64,000 bases of DNA from Alphaproteobacteria bacterium (GCA_019749915.1 JAIEPE010000019.1:41879-105878), one strand, 5' to 3'. Counted from the first letter of the stretch, positions 43,656 to 54,159 are shown. Notes: generated by a model from the letters alone, not told the origin. Translations and numbers: made by a program.

Positions 43656-45068
43656 TTATTGAGAACTCCCAGGTTGGGAGCCGAGCATGGCATTGAGTTC
43701 GTCTTCCGCACCCTTATGCCCTTGAGCTTTGGCTTTCTCCAACCATCCTATAGCTAATGACGTATTTTCTGCTGATCTTCCGCCTTTTATCCCTCGACCA
43801 GCCGCGTACATCAATCCAAGGTTGTATTGTGCAGTCACATCTCCTTTTGCTGCGGCTTGCCAAAATAACTTGAAGGCTTCCTCATCACTTTCTTGGCATA
43901 TTTTTCCAAGAACTCGTCCATCCGTGTGCATCACTCCGAGATAAACTTGTGCAAAGGCATCTCCTTCTTCTGCGGGCTCTATCAACCACTTAGCGGCTTC
44001 CAGATCACTTTCTGGGCATTTTCCTCCGAGAACTCGTCCAGTTGCATACATCTCTGCGAGACAGGTTTGTGCAAATAAATTCCCTTGTACTGCGGCCTGC
44101 CTAAATAACAAAAAGGCGTGTGCATCACTTTCTGGGCATTTTTCTCCGAGAACCCGTCCATCCGCATACATCACTCCGAGATGGACTAGTGCAGATACAT
44201 TCCCTTTTGCTGCGGGGGGACTCAACCACTTAACAGCTTCCTCATCATTTGATTCCCCGGGAACTCGTCTAGTCGCATACATCACGCCAAGGCAGACTTT
44301 TGCAAATTCATCCCCTTTTTCTGCCGCCGCCCTGTAGCACTTAACGGCTTCCAGATCATTTTCTGAGGTTGTTTTCCCGGGAACTCGTCCAGCCGCATAC
44401 ATCGCTCCGAGATAGACTAGTGCAAGTACATCCCCTTTTTCTGCGGTCGGTATTAACCACTTAACGGCTTCTTTATCATTGTCTGAGCATTTTCCTCCGG
44501 GAGCTCGTCCAGTCGCATACATCACTCCGAGCTGGGTTTGTGCAAATTCATTCCCTTTGTCTGCAGCCTGCCTAAATAACCAAACAGCGTTCATATCATT
44601 TGCTGGGCATTTTCCTCCTGGGACTCTATTATGCATGTACATCATTCCGAGACGGAATTCTGCATCTGTGTTGTCTTGTTTTTTTAATAATTCAAATTCG
44701 CTTTCTTCCTGTGGGATCATCAGCGAATTTGAAGACTCTGACGAGGATGAAGAGCCTGATGAGGTTGTGAAGTTTGAGGAAGACGAACTGATACTTAAAT
44801 CATGTGTTGTGATAGGTTTAGCAAAGGATATAGAGAGAGCTCTCGTTCTGCTTCGTTTGTTACTTTCTGCATATTCTTGTCTTGGTCTCTCCGGGCGTTT
44901 AGCGGTATCGCCTCTTGTAGAGGTTAAATGAGGCGCAGGGCCTTCCAAGGATGAACCAGCAGAAGATGATGGCTGAAGCTGCAAAGAGAGATGGGAGCGT
45001 TCCTCAGGATCCATAGCCATAGAGGATGAAGTGGACAGAAGGCAAAATAGAAAAACATAATATCTCAT
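43656..45068 (-). CDS. Secreted Sel1-repeat protein
   Basis: The 470-residue protein has a signal peptide (MRYYVFLFCLLSTSSSMA), a long Ser-rich region to about residue 130, and eight tandem Sel1-like (TPR-related) helical repeats. Each unit is about 40 residues rather than the usual 36, because the turn carries an extra GRVPGGKCPESD-type loop with a conserved Cys. Unit 4 lacks part of this loop. The consensus reads AQxxLGVMYATGRVPGG, then EAVKWL, AAEKGDE. Sel1 proteins often mediate host-cell interaction in intracellular bacteria. Here that is an inference, and the export route is probably Sec. Confidence 0.85.
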   Translation of the reverse strand: MRYYVFLFCLLSTSSSMAMDPEERSHLSLQLQPSSSAGSSLEGPAPHLTSTRGDTAKRPERPRQEYAESNKRSRTRALSISFAKPITTHDLSISSSSSNFTTSSGSSSSSESSNSLMIPQEESEFELLKKQDNTDAEFRLGMMYMHNRVPGGKCPANDMNAVWLFRQAADKGNEFAQTQLGVMYATGRAPGGKCSDNDKEAVKWLIPTAEKGDVLALVYLGAMYAAGRVPGKTTSENDLEAVKCYRAAAEKGDEFAKVCLGVMYATRRVPGESNDEEAVKWLSPPAAKGNVSALVHLGVMYADGRVLGEKCPESDAHAFLLFRQAAVQGNLFAQTCLAEMYATGRVLGGKCPESDLEAAKWLIEPAEEGDAFAQVYLGVMHTDGRVLGKICQESDEEAFKLFWQAAAKGDVTAQYNLGLMYAAGRGIKGGRSAENTSLAIGWLEKAKAQGHKGAEDELNAMLGSQPGSSQ

Positions 45069-45232
45069 AACAGTAGCCTATAACATTAATTTAATATAAG
45101 TATAATAACTATACCCTGACTCTTATAATTTCAATAGGAGCACTCTAAAAAATTTTTCCCTCATCGACCAAACTGTATGGTGAGTAAATTTTTGAAGGAT
45201 GCCAGGACGAGACAGAAACACTCTATCCTTGA

Positions 45233-47221
45233 TCACTGACTGCTGATCTCAAGCTCCTCCAGGCGTTTTAACTCATCGCGCAGGCGAGCGGCTTCCTCGA
45301 ATTCCAAATTTCCAGCCGCTGCAAACATTTTCTTCTCCAGGCTTTCAAGATACGCTTTTTGCTTTTTGGGATTCATTTTCAGGTAAGGATCCTCTTCAAG
45401 AGGAATGGTAGTGTGATCTTTTTCGTACACACTTGCCATGATTTTGTGGATGGATTTCTTGATGCTAAGCGGGGTGATGCCGTGGGCTGCGTTATAGGCT
45501 TGTTGTTTTTCTCGTCGGCGGTTGGTTTCCTCAAGGGCTGACTTGATGGAGCCTGTAATGCGATCGGCATATAAAATCGCGCGGCCATCTACATTACGGG
45601 CAGCGCGTCCGATAGTTTGAATCAGGGAAGTTTTTGAGCGCAAATAGCCCTCCTTATCAGCATCCAGAATAGCCACCAGGCCGCATTCAGGGATGTCGAG
45701 GCCTTCGCGTAAAAGGTTAATGCCAATCAGCACATCAAAAATTCCTAAGCGCAGATCGCGAATGATTTCAATGCGCTCGAGAGTCTCTACATCAGAGTGC
45801 ACATAGCGGACCTTAAGACCTGCCTCACTAAGGTATTCAGTGAGGGCTTCGGCCATGCGTTTTGTCAAGGTGGTGACCAAAACGCGCTGATCTTTTCTTG
45901 CTACCGCCAAGCATTCCTGGATGAGGCCTTCCACTTGCGTTTCCACGGGGCGGATGAGGCAAACTGGATCCATCAAGCCCGTGGGCCGGATGACTTGTTC
46001 GACAAAGATTCCTTGGGTTTTTTCCAGCTCCCAGGGCCCGGGTGTTGCTGAAATAAAAAGGGTCTGGGGGCGCATAGCTTCCCATTCCTCAAATTTTAGG
46101 GGTCGGTTATCCCGGCAAGAGGGCAGGCGAAAGCCAAAGTCAGACAGGGTCCGTTTGCGGGAAGAGTCGCCCTTGTACATGGCGCCCAGCTGAGGCACAC
46201 CTACGTGGCTCTCATCCACAAAGAGGAGGGCATCCTTGGGCAGATATTCAAAAAGGGTAGGGGGTGGTTCGCCCGGCGCCCGACCCGTCAAAAAGCGGGA
46301 GTAATTCTCAATGCCGGCACACATGCCGGTGGCCGCCAGCATTTCCAAATCAAATTTGGTCCGCTGCTCCAGGCGCTGTGCTTCTAAAAGTTTTCCTTCT
46401 CGGCTAAATTCCTCAAGACGGTTTTTTAGTTCTTCCTTAATACCGGCAATAGCTTGTTGAATGGTGGGGCCAGGGGTGACATAGTGAGAATTGGCATAAA
46501 CTTTAATAGCCTCAAGGGAGGTGGTTTTTGCCCCCGTTAAAGGATCGACCTCCGTAATCGTTTCAATCTCATCCCCAAAGAGGGAAAGCTTCCAAGCCCG
46601 GTCTTCATAGTGGGAAGGAAAAATTTCAATAACGTCACCTTTAGCTCTGAAGGAGCCTCGGTGAAAATCTATATCGTTGCGTTTGTACTGAAGGGCAACT
46701 AGTTGGCGCAAAAGCTCGCTGCGATCAATATGATCGCCAACTTTCAGAGAAATGACCATTTTGCTATAGGTTTCAACGGAGCCAATACCATAAATACAGG
46801 AGACACTGGCCACGATAATTACATCCCGGCGCTCTAAGAGGGCTTGGGTTGCTGAATGGCGCATGCGATCGATTTGCTCGTTAATGGTGGCTTCTTTTTC
46901 GATATAGGTATCTGTGCGCGGGACGTAAGCTTCCGGCTGATAATAGTCGTAATAGGAGACAAAATACTCCACCGCATTTTCGGGGAAAAATTCCTTCATT
47001 TCCCCATACAACTGGGCCGCTAGGGTTTTGTTGGGCGCCATGATTAGGGCAGGTCTACCTTCATGGGCAATAATTTGAGCCATCGTAAAGGTTTTTCCCG
47101 ATCCCGTCACCCCAAGGAGCACTTGATCTCGCTCACCTTGATGAATGCCTTGAATCAGGCTTTTAATAGCGACAGGTTGATCCCCCGCAGGGGCAAAATC
47201 AGAGATAAGGGTAAAGGACAT
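45233..47221 (-). CDS. uvrB: Excinuclease ABC subunit B
   Basis: UvrB is the damage-verifying helicase of nucleotide excision repair. The 662-residue protein has Walker A GVTGSGKT, the beta-hairpin region [25 protein letters not shown] (Walker B), helicase motifs [15 protein letters not shown] and IGRAARN, and a C-terminal UVR domain ([17 protein letters not shown]) that binds UvrC. Length and ends are normal. It stands alone on the minus strand. Confidence 0.97.
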   Translation of the reverse strand: MSFTLISDFAPAGDQPVAIKSLIQGIHQGERDQVLLGVTGSGKTFTMAQIIAHEGRPALIMAPNKTLAAQLYGEMKEFFPENAVEYFVSYYDYYQPEAYVPRTDTYIEKEATINEQIDRMRHSATQALLERRDVIIVASVSCIYGIGSVETYSKMVISLKVGDHIDRSELLRQLVALQYKRNDIDFHRGSFRAKGDVIEIFPSHYEDRAWKLSLFGDEIETITEVDPLTGAKTTSLEAIKVYANSHYVTPGPTIQQAIAGIKEELKNRLEEFSREGKLLEAQRLEQRTKFDLEMLAATGMCAGIENYSRFLTGRAPGEPPPTLFEYLPKDALLFVDESHVGVPQLGAMYKGDSSRKRTLSDFGFRLPSCRDNRPLKFEEWEAMRPQTLFISATPGPWELEKTQGIFVEQVIRPTGLMDPVCLIRPVETQVEGLIQECLAVARKDQRVLVTTLTKRMAEALTEYLSEAGLKVRYVHSDVETLERIEIIRDLRLGIFDVLIGINLLREGLDIPECGLVAILDADKEGYLRSKTSLIQTIGRAARNVDGRAILYADRITGSIKSALEETNRRREKQQAYNAAHGITPLSIKKSIHKIMASVYEKDHTTIPLEEDPYLKMNPKKQKAYLESLEKKMFAAAGNLEFEEAARLRDELKRLEELEISSQ

Positions 47222-47360
47222 CAGCTCTCAGTTATTAATACTCAATGATCAGTTGTTAAAAAGGGTAGCGAGAGAAGGTGAGGGAAGTCAACGTTTTTGT
47301 TTTACAAATCCGTTTTGTTTTTCTCGCTTTTTCGTTAGTATGAGGCCATAGGAGATGAAT

Positions 47361-49427
47361 ATGAAACGCATTTTAACCCTGGTCTTAAGTTTTATGGTGT
47401 TGCAAGGCTTTGGAGGAACAAGCAAATACAGCGCCTTGATGGAGGCACAAAAGGAAGCAGTAGCTTCTGCCCCGCCCATAAAGCCTGCAAAAGTCAGTGA
47501 GATTAGTGCAAACCTTTTTTCAACCGTTTATGACTTTTTAAAAGACGCCATGGAACATGTTTTTGAAGGATTTATATCTCTTAAGGACTTCGTTGAAACG
47601 GGAGAGTGGCTCGTTAAAAACCTTCAACAGGGGCAAAATCGAGAAATTTTGGAATCTTTTAGCCTCCGCCTGCTTGTAGCCTTTCTGGTTGCTATAGGTA
47701 TTTCTCGTACTTTGACCTTATGGGTGCGTCCCAGGATTAATCTTTTGCTCCAATGGAAAAAAGGGACTTCTTCCTACACACGGTTAAAGCTTATGGGGGC
47801 TGTCTTGCTTTCGGCTCTGCCGCCACTGGTGTTTGGATTTATTCTATATGCCTTTTTTCGGTCAATAACGCCTCAAAAAGGAGTTTATCTTGAAGTTGTA
47901 CGCATCATAAGTTCAGGTTGGGTGACAATATGGATTTTGCTAAACATTGCCCATCTCTTTTTAAAGCCTATAAGTGCGCGCCATCAACATATTCCTCTTA
48001 AGGAAGAAGTCCTTTCAACAATTTATACGTGGATTCGACGCATGGGGATCGTAGCGCTTTTTGGGTACTTTGCTCTTGAAACGGGATCTTTAATTAATCT
48101 TCCCCCTGCCGGAGAACGCCTGCTTTTGCAGGGATCAGGATTTGTTGTCATGATCCTGGCTATTTTTATGATGATCTCCCTTCATGAAGAATTAAAGGCT
48201 TGGATCAGAAAGGAAGAAAGAAATCTTAAAATATCTCCCACAAAAAGAGCCATGTTGCCCTACATTAGTTATGGTTATCTTCCTTTAATTGCTTTTATCG
48301 TTGTTAGCTATGTGAGCTGGGTAACCCATGAGTTTGATGCTTTCCAAATGGTTGTTTGGAAAGCTCTCCTTACTTTGGCTGTTTTTCCTGTTTTGCGCTT
48401 AATGGGATTTTGTTTGCGTAAAATGCGCATCGTTTATTTTGAACTTCATTTAAAGCACTATTTTCGCCCCATTGCGGAGCGAATTTGCTATTACGGCAAT
48501 CAACTCGATTTTGCCCTTCTTTTCTTGCTTCATGGAGCAGCAATCCTTTTTGTTCTTTATCTTTGGGGCTGGGATCCCGCCACGTTTATCTTTTCTCCTT
48601 TAAGTCGCCTTATTGTTCAAAAGTCATTTAGTATCTTTATGATTATCTTTATCGCGCTTTTAATTACCCGCTTTGGGAATGACCTCCTCAAACGTTATCT
48701 TAACCGAGAGAAAAAATCCTTAGATGAAGCGGAAATACAAAGGACAGCCCGCTTTCGGACTATTTCAAGTGTGAGTCGCAATGTATGGCGCATCGCTGTT
48801 TGGACTCCTGCAATTCTTTTGATTATTATTGAGCTGGACGTTGACGTTGTTCCTATTCTTGCAACCGTGGGTATCTTGTCCATAGGGCTTTCTTTTGGCA
48901 TTCAATTTTTAGTGAAGGATCTTGTGAGTGGCTTTTTTATGCTTTTAGAAGATGCCTTTGCCGTTGGCGATTTGGTTGTCATCAATGGGCAGATGGGACG
49001 TATTGAATCCTTAACGGTTCGTGTTGTGCGTTTGCGTGCGACCGATGGTTCGCTCTTTACCTATCCTTATGGAAGTATCACATCCTTGTGCAATCAAAAT
49101 AGGGATTATTCGGCGGTTGTTGCACTCTTTAAAGTTGGTTTGGACGCGAATATTGATGATGTTTTTGAAATTGTTGAAAAAGTTTCGGCGGATCTTCGTA
49201 AAGATAAAAAAATAAAATCCCTCCTTTTAGAGCCGGTTGACATCAATGGCGTTAGCGAGATTAGTGACTATGGGTTTGAAATTAAAGCGATTCTTAAGAC
49301 AAAGCCAGGGCAGCAGTATAAAGTGAGATGGGCCTTTAATCGTCTTTTAAAACAATACCTTGAGTCCTATAAAATTCCGCCTGCAGTACCACGTCAGATT
49401 GCTTTTGAGTATCATCTTGAAAAATAA
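47361..49427 (+). CDS. Mechanosensitive ion channel, MscS family (large, MscK/YbiO-like)
   Basis: ATG 47361 has GGAG six bases upstream. The alternative at 47355 touches the GGAG. The 688-residue protein has a signal sequence, a helical periplasmic stretch, about ten membrane segments, and the MscS pore and beta domain near residues 490-600: IGLSFGIQFLVKDLVSGFF, then EDAFAVGDLVVINGQMGRIE and YPYGSI. It probably opens under membrane tension in hypo-osmotic shock. Confidence 0.88.
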   Translation: MKRILTLVLSFMVLQGFGGTSKYSALMEAQKEAVASAPPIKPAKVSEISANLFSTVYDFLKDAMEHVFEGFISLKDFVETGEWLVKNLQQGQNREILESFSLRLLVAFLVAIGISRTLTLWVRPRINLLLQWKKGTSSYTRLKLMGAVLLSALPPLVFGFILYAFFRSITPQKGVYLEVVRIISSGWVTIWILLNIAHLFLKPISARHQHIPLKEEVLSTIYTWIRRMGIVALFGYFALETGSLINLPPAGERLLLQGSGFVVMILAIFMMISLHEELKAWIRKEERNLKISPTKRAMLPYISYGYLPLIAFIVVSYVSWVTHEFDAFQMVVWKALLTLAVFPVLRLMGFCLRKMRIVYFELHLKHYFRPIAERICYYGNQLDFALLFLLHGAAILFVLYLWGWDPATFIFSPLSRLIVQKSFSIFMIIFIALLITRFGNDLLKRYLNREKKSLDEAEIQRTARFRTISSVSRNVWRIAVWTPAILLIIIELDVDVVPILATVGILSIGLSFGIQFLVKDLVSGFFMLLEDAFAVGDLVVINGQMGRIESLTVRVVRLRATDGSLFTYPYGSITSLCNQNRDYSAVVALFKVGLDANIDDVFEIVEKVSADLRKDKKIKSLLLEPVDINGVSEISDYGFEIKAILKTKPGQQYKVRWAFNRLLKQYLESYKIPPAVPRQIAFEYHLEK

Positions 49428-49678
49428 GGAATCTTTTTTAACTCTTTTTTAACTTTTGCAAATCCTGAATTTTAAAGAGATTTTTCCTCTTGACTAAAAA
49501 AAACTTCAGTTCTTTCCATTTGTTGAATGCCTATAGCCTTGAAAGGAAAAAAATGATACATATATATAAGTAGTTAATAAATTGTTAATTTTTACGTCAC
49601 TTATAAAAGTTTTTCTTCTACTGCGTTGGTTAGGTAGATCAGGAAGCTCTTTATGCAACAATTAGCGGAGGGTTAAAA
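49428..49678 (+). promoter_or_regulatory. AT-rich upstream region of carD
   Basis: These 251 bases hold no gene. TTGAAA near 49536 followed by a TATATATATA tract about 16-18 bases later is a possible promoter. GCGGAGGG precedes the carD start. Nothing else stands out. Confidence 0.3.
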
Positions 49679-50176
49679 ATGACTAAAATAACTTCTTTTT
49701 CATGTGGAAATCATGTTGTTTATCCAGCACACGGTGTTGGTAAAATTCAATCAATTGAGACGCATGAAGTTGCAGGACATGCACTTGAAATGTTTGTCAT
49801 CTCTTTTGAGAAAGATCGTATGACTTTACGTCTTCCTGTTGCTAAGGCTAAAACATCTGGTTTACGCCCTGTTTCAACGTCAAAAGAATTAGGTGAAGCT
49901 ATTAATGCTCTAAAAGCGCGTTCAAGAGTCCGCCGCACAATGTGGAGCCGCCGTGCTCAGGAATATGAAACAAAAATAAATTCTGGTGATCCTATCTTCT
50001 TAGCTGAAGTTGTTCGTGAACTTTACCGAACAGCTAACCAACCAGAACAGTCTTATAGTGAGCGTCAAGTATACCAAAATGCTCTTACCCGTCTTGCAGG
50101 TGAAATTGCAGCCGTTGAAAGTATTGATCAAGACCTGGCGATTCAAAAAGTTGAAAATATTTTAGCAGCAGCTTAA
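49679..50176 (+). CDS. carD: CarD/CdnL-family transcription regulator
   Basis: CarD/CdnL proteins bind the RNA polymerase beta subunit and stabilise open complexes, notably at rRNA promoters. The 165-residue protein has the N-terminal Tudor-like RNAP-interaction domain (FSCGNHVVYPAHGVGKIQSI; LRLPVAKAKTSGLR) and a helical C-terminal DNA-binding domain with WSRRAQEYETKINSGDP and the LARLAGEIAAVE-like helix. Length is typical for alphaproteobacteria. A terminator follows the stop, so it is monocistronic. Confidence 0.93.
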   Translation: MTKITSFSCGNHVVYPAHGVGKIQSIETHEVAGHALEMFVISFEKDRMTLRLPVAKAKTSGLRPVSTSKELGEAINALKARSRVRRTMWSRRAQEYETKINSGDPIFLAEVVRELYRTANQPEQSYSERQVYQNALTRLAGEIAAVESIDQDLAIQKVENILAAA

Positions 50177-50182
50177 TTTTTC

Positions 50183-50233
50183 TTGATCCCTGATTTTTCT
50201 TGATTTTTTCGAGAAAGTCAGGGATTTTCTTTT
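50183..50233 (+). terminator. Rho-independent terminator of carD
   Basis: ATCCCTGATTTTTCTTGA pairs with TCGAGAAAGTCAGGGAT, followed by TTTCTTTTTT. It lies seven bases after the carD stop. Confidence 0.75.
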
Positions 50234-50259
50234 TTAGTATTTTTGAAAGAAAAAAGAAA

Positions 50260-51291
50260 ATGTCACATCAATCTAGAGATGTAATTATTATTGGTGCAGG
50301 TCCCGTGGGCCTTTTTGCGATTTTTGAGTGCGGCATGATGGGGCTTAAATGCCACGTTGTGGATGCTTTGGATGCCGTTGGGGGGCAATGTACAGCCCTT
50401 TATCCGGAAAAACCTATTTATGATATTCCAGCCTACCCCAAAATTTTGGCGGGAGAGCTTATTGAAAATTTAAAAAAGCAGGCAGAGCCCTTTGATCCTT
50501 CTTACTATTTAGGACAACAAGTCCTAAAAATGAAGAAAAATGAGAAGGCTGGCCTATGGCAAGTCGAAACCTCTCTAGGAGAGAAATTAGAAGCAAAAAC
50601 AATTCTTATCGCTGCTGGTGTAGGAGCTTTTGGTCCCAACCGCCCTCCTCTTGAAAATCTAGAAGAGTTTGAAGATAAGAGCATTTTTTATTATGTGAAA
50701 AATCGTGAGGATTTTAGAGGAAAGAACATCGTCATTGCAGGGGGAGGGGACTCGGCAGTGGATTGGGCTCTCTCCCTTTCTGAAATCGCTAAAAAGGTTT
50801 CAGTCGTGCATCGCCGCTCCAAGTTTCGCGCCGCTCCTGAAAGTGAGTCTCAGCTTCATGCATTAGCTCAAAAGGGAATCATTGATCTTGTGATCCCTTT
50901 TCAACTTGATGGACTCTCAGGAAGCGCTGGGAAGCTTGAACAAGTTATTGTAAAATCTTTGGACGGAGAGCGGAGAGAACTTCAAGCCGACTGTCTTCTC
51001 CCCTTTTATGGCTTGGCGATGGATTTAGGGCCGATTGCCCATTGGGGACTTCAACTCAATACAACTCATATTCAAATTGATCCTCAGAACTGTTCAACAA
51101 ATATTCCGGGGATCTTTGCCATTGGGGATATTGCGCATTATTCTCATAAACTGAAATTAATTCTTACGGGCTTTGCTGAGGCTGCACAAGCTGCTCATGC
51201 CATCAGAGCCTTTGTTCACCCTGGGGAAATTTATCATTTTGAGTATTCTACAACCAGTGGCGTTCCTGTTTCTATTATAGACGCTGCTTAG
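50260..51291 (+). CDS. Ferredoxin-NADP reductase, thioredoxin-reductase-like type
   Basis: This flavoprotein moves electrons between NADPH and ferredoxin or flavodoxin. ATG 50260 (MSHQSRDVIIIGAGPVG) begins directly with the FAD-binding GxGxxG. Upstream codons lie in the carD terminator. The 343-residue protein has the NADP-binding IAGGGDSAVDWALSL and HRRSKFRA, and FAIGDIAHY for FAD. It lacks the CxxC redox pair of thioredoxin reductase, as expected for this FNR type (FNR2/YumC-like). It could serve the ferredoxin encoded at 18294. Confidence 0.9.
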   Translation: MSHQSRDVIIIGAGPVGLFAIFECGMMGLKCHVVDALDAVGGQCTALYPEKPIYDIPAYPKILAGELIENLKKQAEPFDPSYYLGQQVLKMKKNEKAGLWQVETSLGEKLEAKTILIAAGVGAFGPNRPPLENLEEFEDKSIFYYVKNREDFRGKNIVIAGGGDSAVDWALSLSEIAKKVSVVHRRSKFRAAPESESQLHALAQKGIIDLVIPFQLDGLSGSAGKLEQVIVKSLDGERRELQADCLLPFYGLAMDLGPIAHWGLQLNTTHIQIDPQNCSTNIPGIFAIGDIAHYSHKLKLILTGFAEAAQAAHAIRAFVHPGEIYHFEYSTTSGVPVSIIDAA

Positions 51292-51414
51292 CTATACCTT
51301 CAAAACGAATTTTTCAGCGTGTCAGTTCTCCTTGGGGGACGTTTTTTTATAATTCTTCACCCCAATTACTGACGATGTCATTATCCCCTCGAATGAGGGG
51401 GGCAGGGTTATTCT

Positions 51415-51502
51415 CTGGATCCCGCGGTCTGGGCCGCGGGACGTCAAAACTGGTTTAGAAGCACACACCATTGACGCCCCGCGACTTGATCGCGGGGTCC
51501 AG
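51415..51502. repeat. Paired-hairpin repeat, copy E (with flanking repeat debris)
   Basis: CTGGATCCCGCGG...CCGCGGGACGTCAA and TTGACGCCCCGCG...CGCGGGGTCCAGG are separated by about 28 bases. A further hairpin, ATCCCCTC-gaat-GAGGGG (51383-51401), and a GGATCCTCGCCTTCGCGGGGATGG unit (51516-51540) flank it. This fills the 277-base gap after the FNR gene. Confidence 0.88.
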
Positions 51503-51568
51503 GAAAACATTATGATGGATCCTCGCCTTCGCGGGGATGGCACAGAGGTCAGGCTTTGAGGAGGTAAT

Positions 51569-53935
51569 TTAAGACGCTTCTAATTGGTTTGAAAGGGATT
51601 CTATTTTTATTGGTTTTGGAAAGAGGCATGTTACTTTTGTTCCTTTTTTAGGCTTTGATTCTACCTTGATCTCGCCTCCATGGAGCTGAACTAACTTTTT
51701 AACTAAGGACAAGCTAAGGCCTATGCCCAAGTCAGAAGAATCTGGAGCCATATCGACTTGAAACAACTTTTCTTGCTCTTCAACAAGCCCACCTGCTCCT
51801 GTATCTAAAATCGAAATTTCAAGTTTATCTTCAGTAACTCTAGCATCAACAGTAATAATGCCGCCCTCAGGGGTGAATTTTATTGCATTTGAGATTAAAT
51901 TTAAGACAACTTGTTTAAGTCTTTTTCCATCTACTGGCCAGTCTTTAAGAAAATTATCGCATTTGATAACAAGGTATTGTTTGTTCATATCAATTGTTTT
52001 ACTAAAAAAAGAGACCATCTCTTTTAATAAATTAGGAATATTTACAGGATTGTATTCCATGTTGATATAACCTGCCTCAAGAGAGGCTAAATCAAGAATA
52101 TCATTAACAAGATGTAAAAGCTTTTCTGAGGAAGAAACAATTCCTTCCACATAATCAAGTTGACGTTTGTTAAGAGAGCCAAAATACTCATTGGAAAGGA
52201 TTTCTGTAAAGGAAATGATTGTATTTAAGGGAGCCCGCAATTCATAGGAAATATTAGCAATAAACTCCGATTTGATCTTTTCTGCTGATTCAAGGGCGTT
52301 TCTTTTTTCCTTATGAATATTTTGAACACGAAGGGTATCCGTTGTATCTGTATAGCTTAAAAGATGGTCTCCGTTGGGAAGAGGGAGATAGCTATAATTG
52401 ATAATCATCCCATCTTTTCGCGTTAACTGTTCTGTTTTTGGCACGCGGTCTGTCATTTTTTCCAAGAATTTAGCTTTAAACGTGTCCCAATCTTCATCGT
52501 AATCAAAGAAGTTCTTTAACTTATCAATGATGGTTGTGATATGTTGATCAACTGCGACGTCCTTAGGACTGAAATTCCAGAGCCTTAAAAAGCTAGGGTT
52601 AAAAATCTTGAGGCGATTGTCACTTCCAAAGACAATTACACCTTCAAATAGATTATCAAGGGTGGCTTGATAGGCATTCAAAAAACTTTTGTTCTTGCGT
52701 TCGAGGGAGAGGTAATCTGTGACATCTTCGCTCATAAATAAGAGCCCTCCCATAGGATGAGGTGCGCTGAAAGTTCGCAAAGTCCGCTCGTCAGGTAAAT
52801 GCATAAGCTCTTCAAAGGGATCAATTTGTTCTTTAAGTTGCATCATGCGTTTCTTTTTATAAGATAGAAAATCTGCAAATTCAGGAAGTTGGCGACGACC
52901 TCGCAACTCTTCGAGCACTTCATCAAGACGCGGATTTGTTTTAAGAAATTCTTCGTCAAAGTCATAAAGAGTTACGTAAGCTTGATTATAATATTGAAGG
53001 ATGCCTTCAGCATCATGAACTGAAATTGCCGTGGATAAGTGAGCCAAAACTTCATCGTGAGCATTCACAAGTCGCTTAAGCTCCAAGCGAATGTTATTGA
53101 GGTCAGTAATATCACAAGCAAGCCCCACGGTGCAGCTTGCTTTTAGAGGATGTTGAGTTTCGTAAATTCGGAAATATCTTTTCTCGCCTTCCATAATGGC
53201 TGAACTTTCAAAACTCTGTAACTCACCTGTGTGAACGGCCTTCCTCGCTAAAACTTTTGCAAAGCGAGGTTGAGTAAGTTCAAGAGATTGTTCATAAATT
53301 TTTTCTGGAGTTGTTTGAAGAGCATGAGCATAGGCATAATTACAATAGGTAATTTTTTGATACTCATCTCTTTGCCAGATAAGGATAGGTATGGAATCGA
53401 GGATAGATTGCATGTTGTGAACTTGCTCTTCACGCCTTTTAAGGTATTCCTTTGTTGTCTTCTCCTGATGCACTTTATCTGTAATATTTTTAAGCCACAA
53501 AACAAAACGATCTTCTAAAGGTGTGCCTTCAAATGTATAGATAGCCTCACTTTTTGCAGAAGATACGCGCAAATGAAAAGAAGTGTTGTGAAAAATAAGG
53601 TCATTAAGGGTCTTTTCGATACTTTCCTCCATAGCGGGGTCAAAAAAATCCTTTAATGAGGAGAAGGAGGTGGTTGGAAAGGATGGGGAAGATTCAGTAA
53701 TTCTAGTTCCTTCGCAGATGGCCCAAGCTTCTCCCCGATTTAAAAGTAATTTTTTAAATAAGCGAGCTTGGGCACGTGTTTTGAAATATGAAATTCCAAA
53801 AAAGCCAGCGAGTAGAAGAAAGAAAGAGGCGAAAGAAAAGGGTGAAAAATATCCTGCTGCCCAGCACAATGATGGTACGGCTCCTATAAGAACAAATAAG
53901 CTAATATTTGTTATTAGATTTTTGTATGCCTCCAT
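51569..53935 (-). CDS. divL: DivL-like PAS sensor kinase with Tyr in the H-box
   Basis: The 788-residue protein has two membrane segments at about 10-50, three or more PAS-like regions (about 70-150, 175-280, 290-405, 420-535), a dimerisation domain and a C-terminal HATPase. In the H-box the usual SHELR is NISYELRAPL, with Tyr564 (TAT codon at 52244-52246) where His should be. ATPase boxes are present: Asn683 in NLISNAIKF, DTGAGG, and GIGLSLSLV. Caulobacter DivL (769 residues) has the same change at Tyr550 and controls CckA and CtrA through DivK. Length, layout and Tyr make DivL the best call. It probably sits at the cell pole or envelope in cell-cycle signalling. Confidence 0.82.
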   Translation of the reverse strand: MEAYKNLITNISLFVLIGAVPSLCWAAGYFSPFSFASFFLLLAGFFGISYFKTRAQARLFKKLLLNRGEAWAICEGTRITESSPSFPTTSFSSLKDFFDPAMEESIEKTLNDLIFHNTSFHLRVSSAKSEAIYTFEGTPLEDRFVLWLKNITDKVHQEKTTKEYLKRREEQVHNMQSILDSIPILIWQRDEYQKITYCNYAYAHALQTTPEKIYEQSLELTQPRFAKVLARKAVHTGELQSFESSAIMEGEKRYFRIYETQHPLKASCTVGLACDITDLNNIRLELKRLVNAHDEVLAHLSTAISVHDAEGILQYYNQAYVTLYDFDEEFLKTNPRLDEVLEELRGRRQLPEFADFLSYKKKRMMQLKEQIDPFEELMHLPDERTLRTFSAPHPMGGLLFMSEDVTDYLSLERKNKSFLNAYQATLDNLFEGVIVFGSDNRLKIFNPSFLRLWNFSPKDVAVDQHITTIIDKLKNFFDYDEDWDTFKAKFLEKMTDRVPKTEQLTRKDGMIINYSYLPLPNGDHLLSYTDTTDTLRVQNIHKEKRNALESAEKIKSEFIANISYELRAPLNTIISFTEILSNEYFGSLNKRQLDYVEGIVSSSEKLLHLVNDILDLASLEAGYINMEYNPVNIPNLLKEMVSFFSKTIDMNKQYLVIKCDNFLKDWPVDGKRLKQVVLNLISNAIKFTPEGGIITVDARVTEDKLEISILDTGAGGLVEEQEKLFQVDMAPDSSDLGIGLSLSLVKKLVQLHGGEIKVESKPKKGTKVTCLFPKPIKIESLSNQLEAS

Positions 53936-54103
53936 GCCCTATATTTAGGCACAAATTTTATCTAAAAACAAGAGAAGTCTCACAAAAAGGAAATTTTTTT
54001 AAGAATTAGAAGAGAGAGAACAAAGAGATTCACTTGATTTGAGAGTATTATTTAAAAAATCTCTATAAAAGATTAATTAAAGAACAGTTACACAAAGTTT
54101 ATT

Positions 54104-54141
54104 AATAAATCACTTCGCCACAAGCAGCGAGGTGATTTATT
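54104..54141 (-). terminator. Hairpin after the 54160 gene
   Basis: AATAAATCACTTCGC pairs with GCGAGGTGATTTATT across an 8-base loop. The AT-rich outer stem could serve either strand, but no longer T-run follows. The 224-base gap holds no other feature that I can see. Confidence 0.55.
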
Positions 54142-54159
54142 ATTTAAGAGCTCATCCCC

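Noticed and set aside
51370..51545. CRISPR array
   Set aside because: The repeats are palindromic units of mixed sequence and uneven spacing with no unique spacers of constant length.
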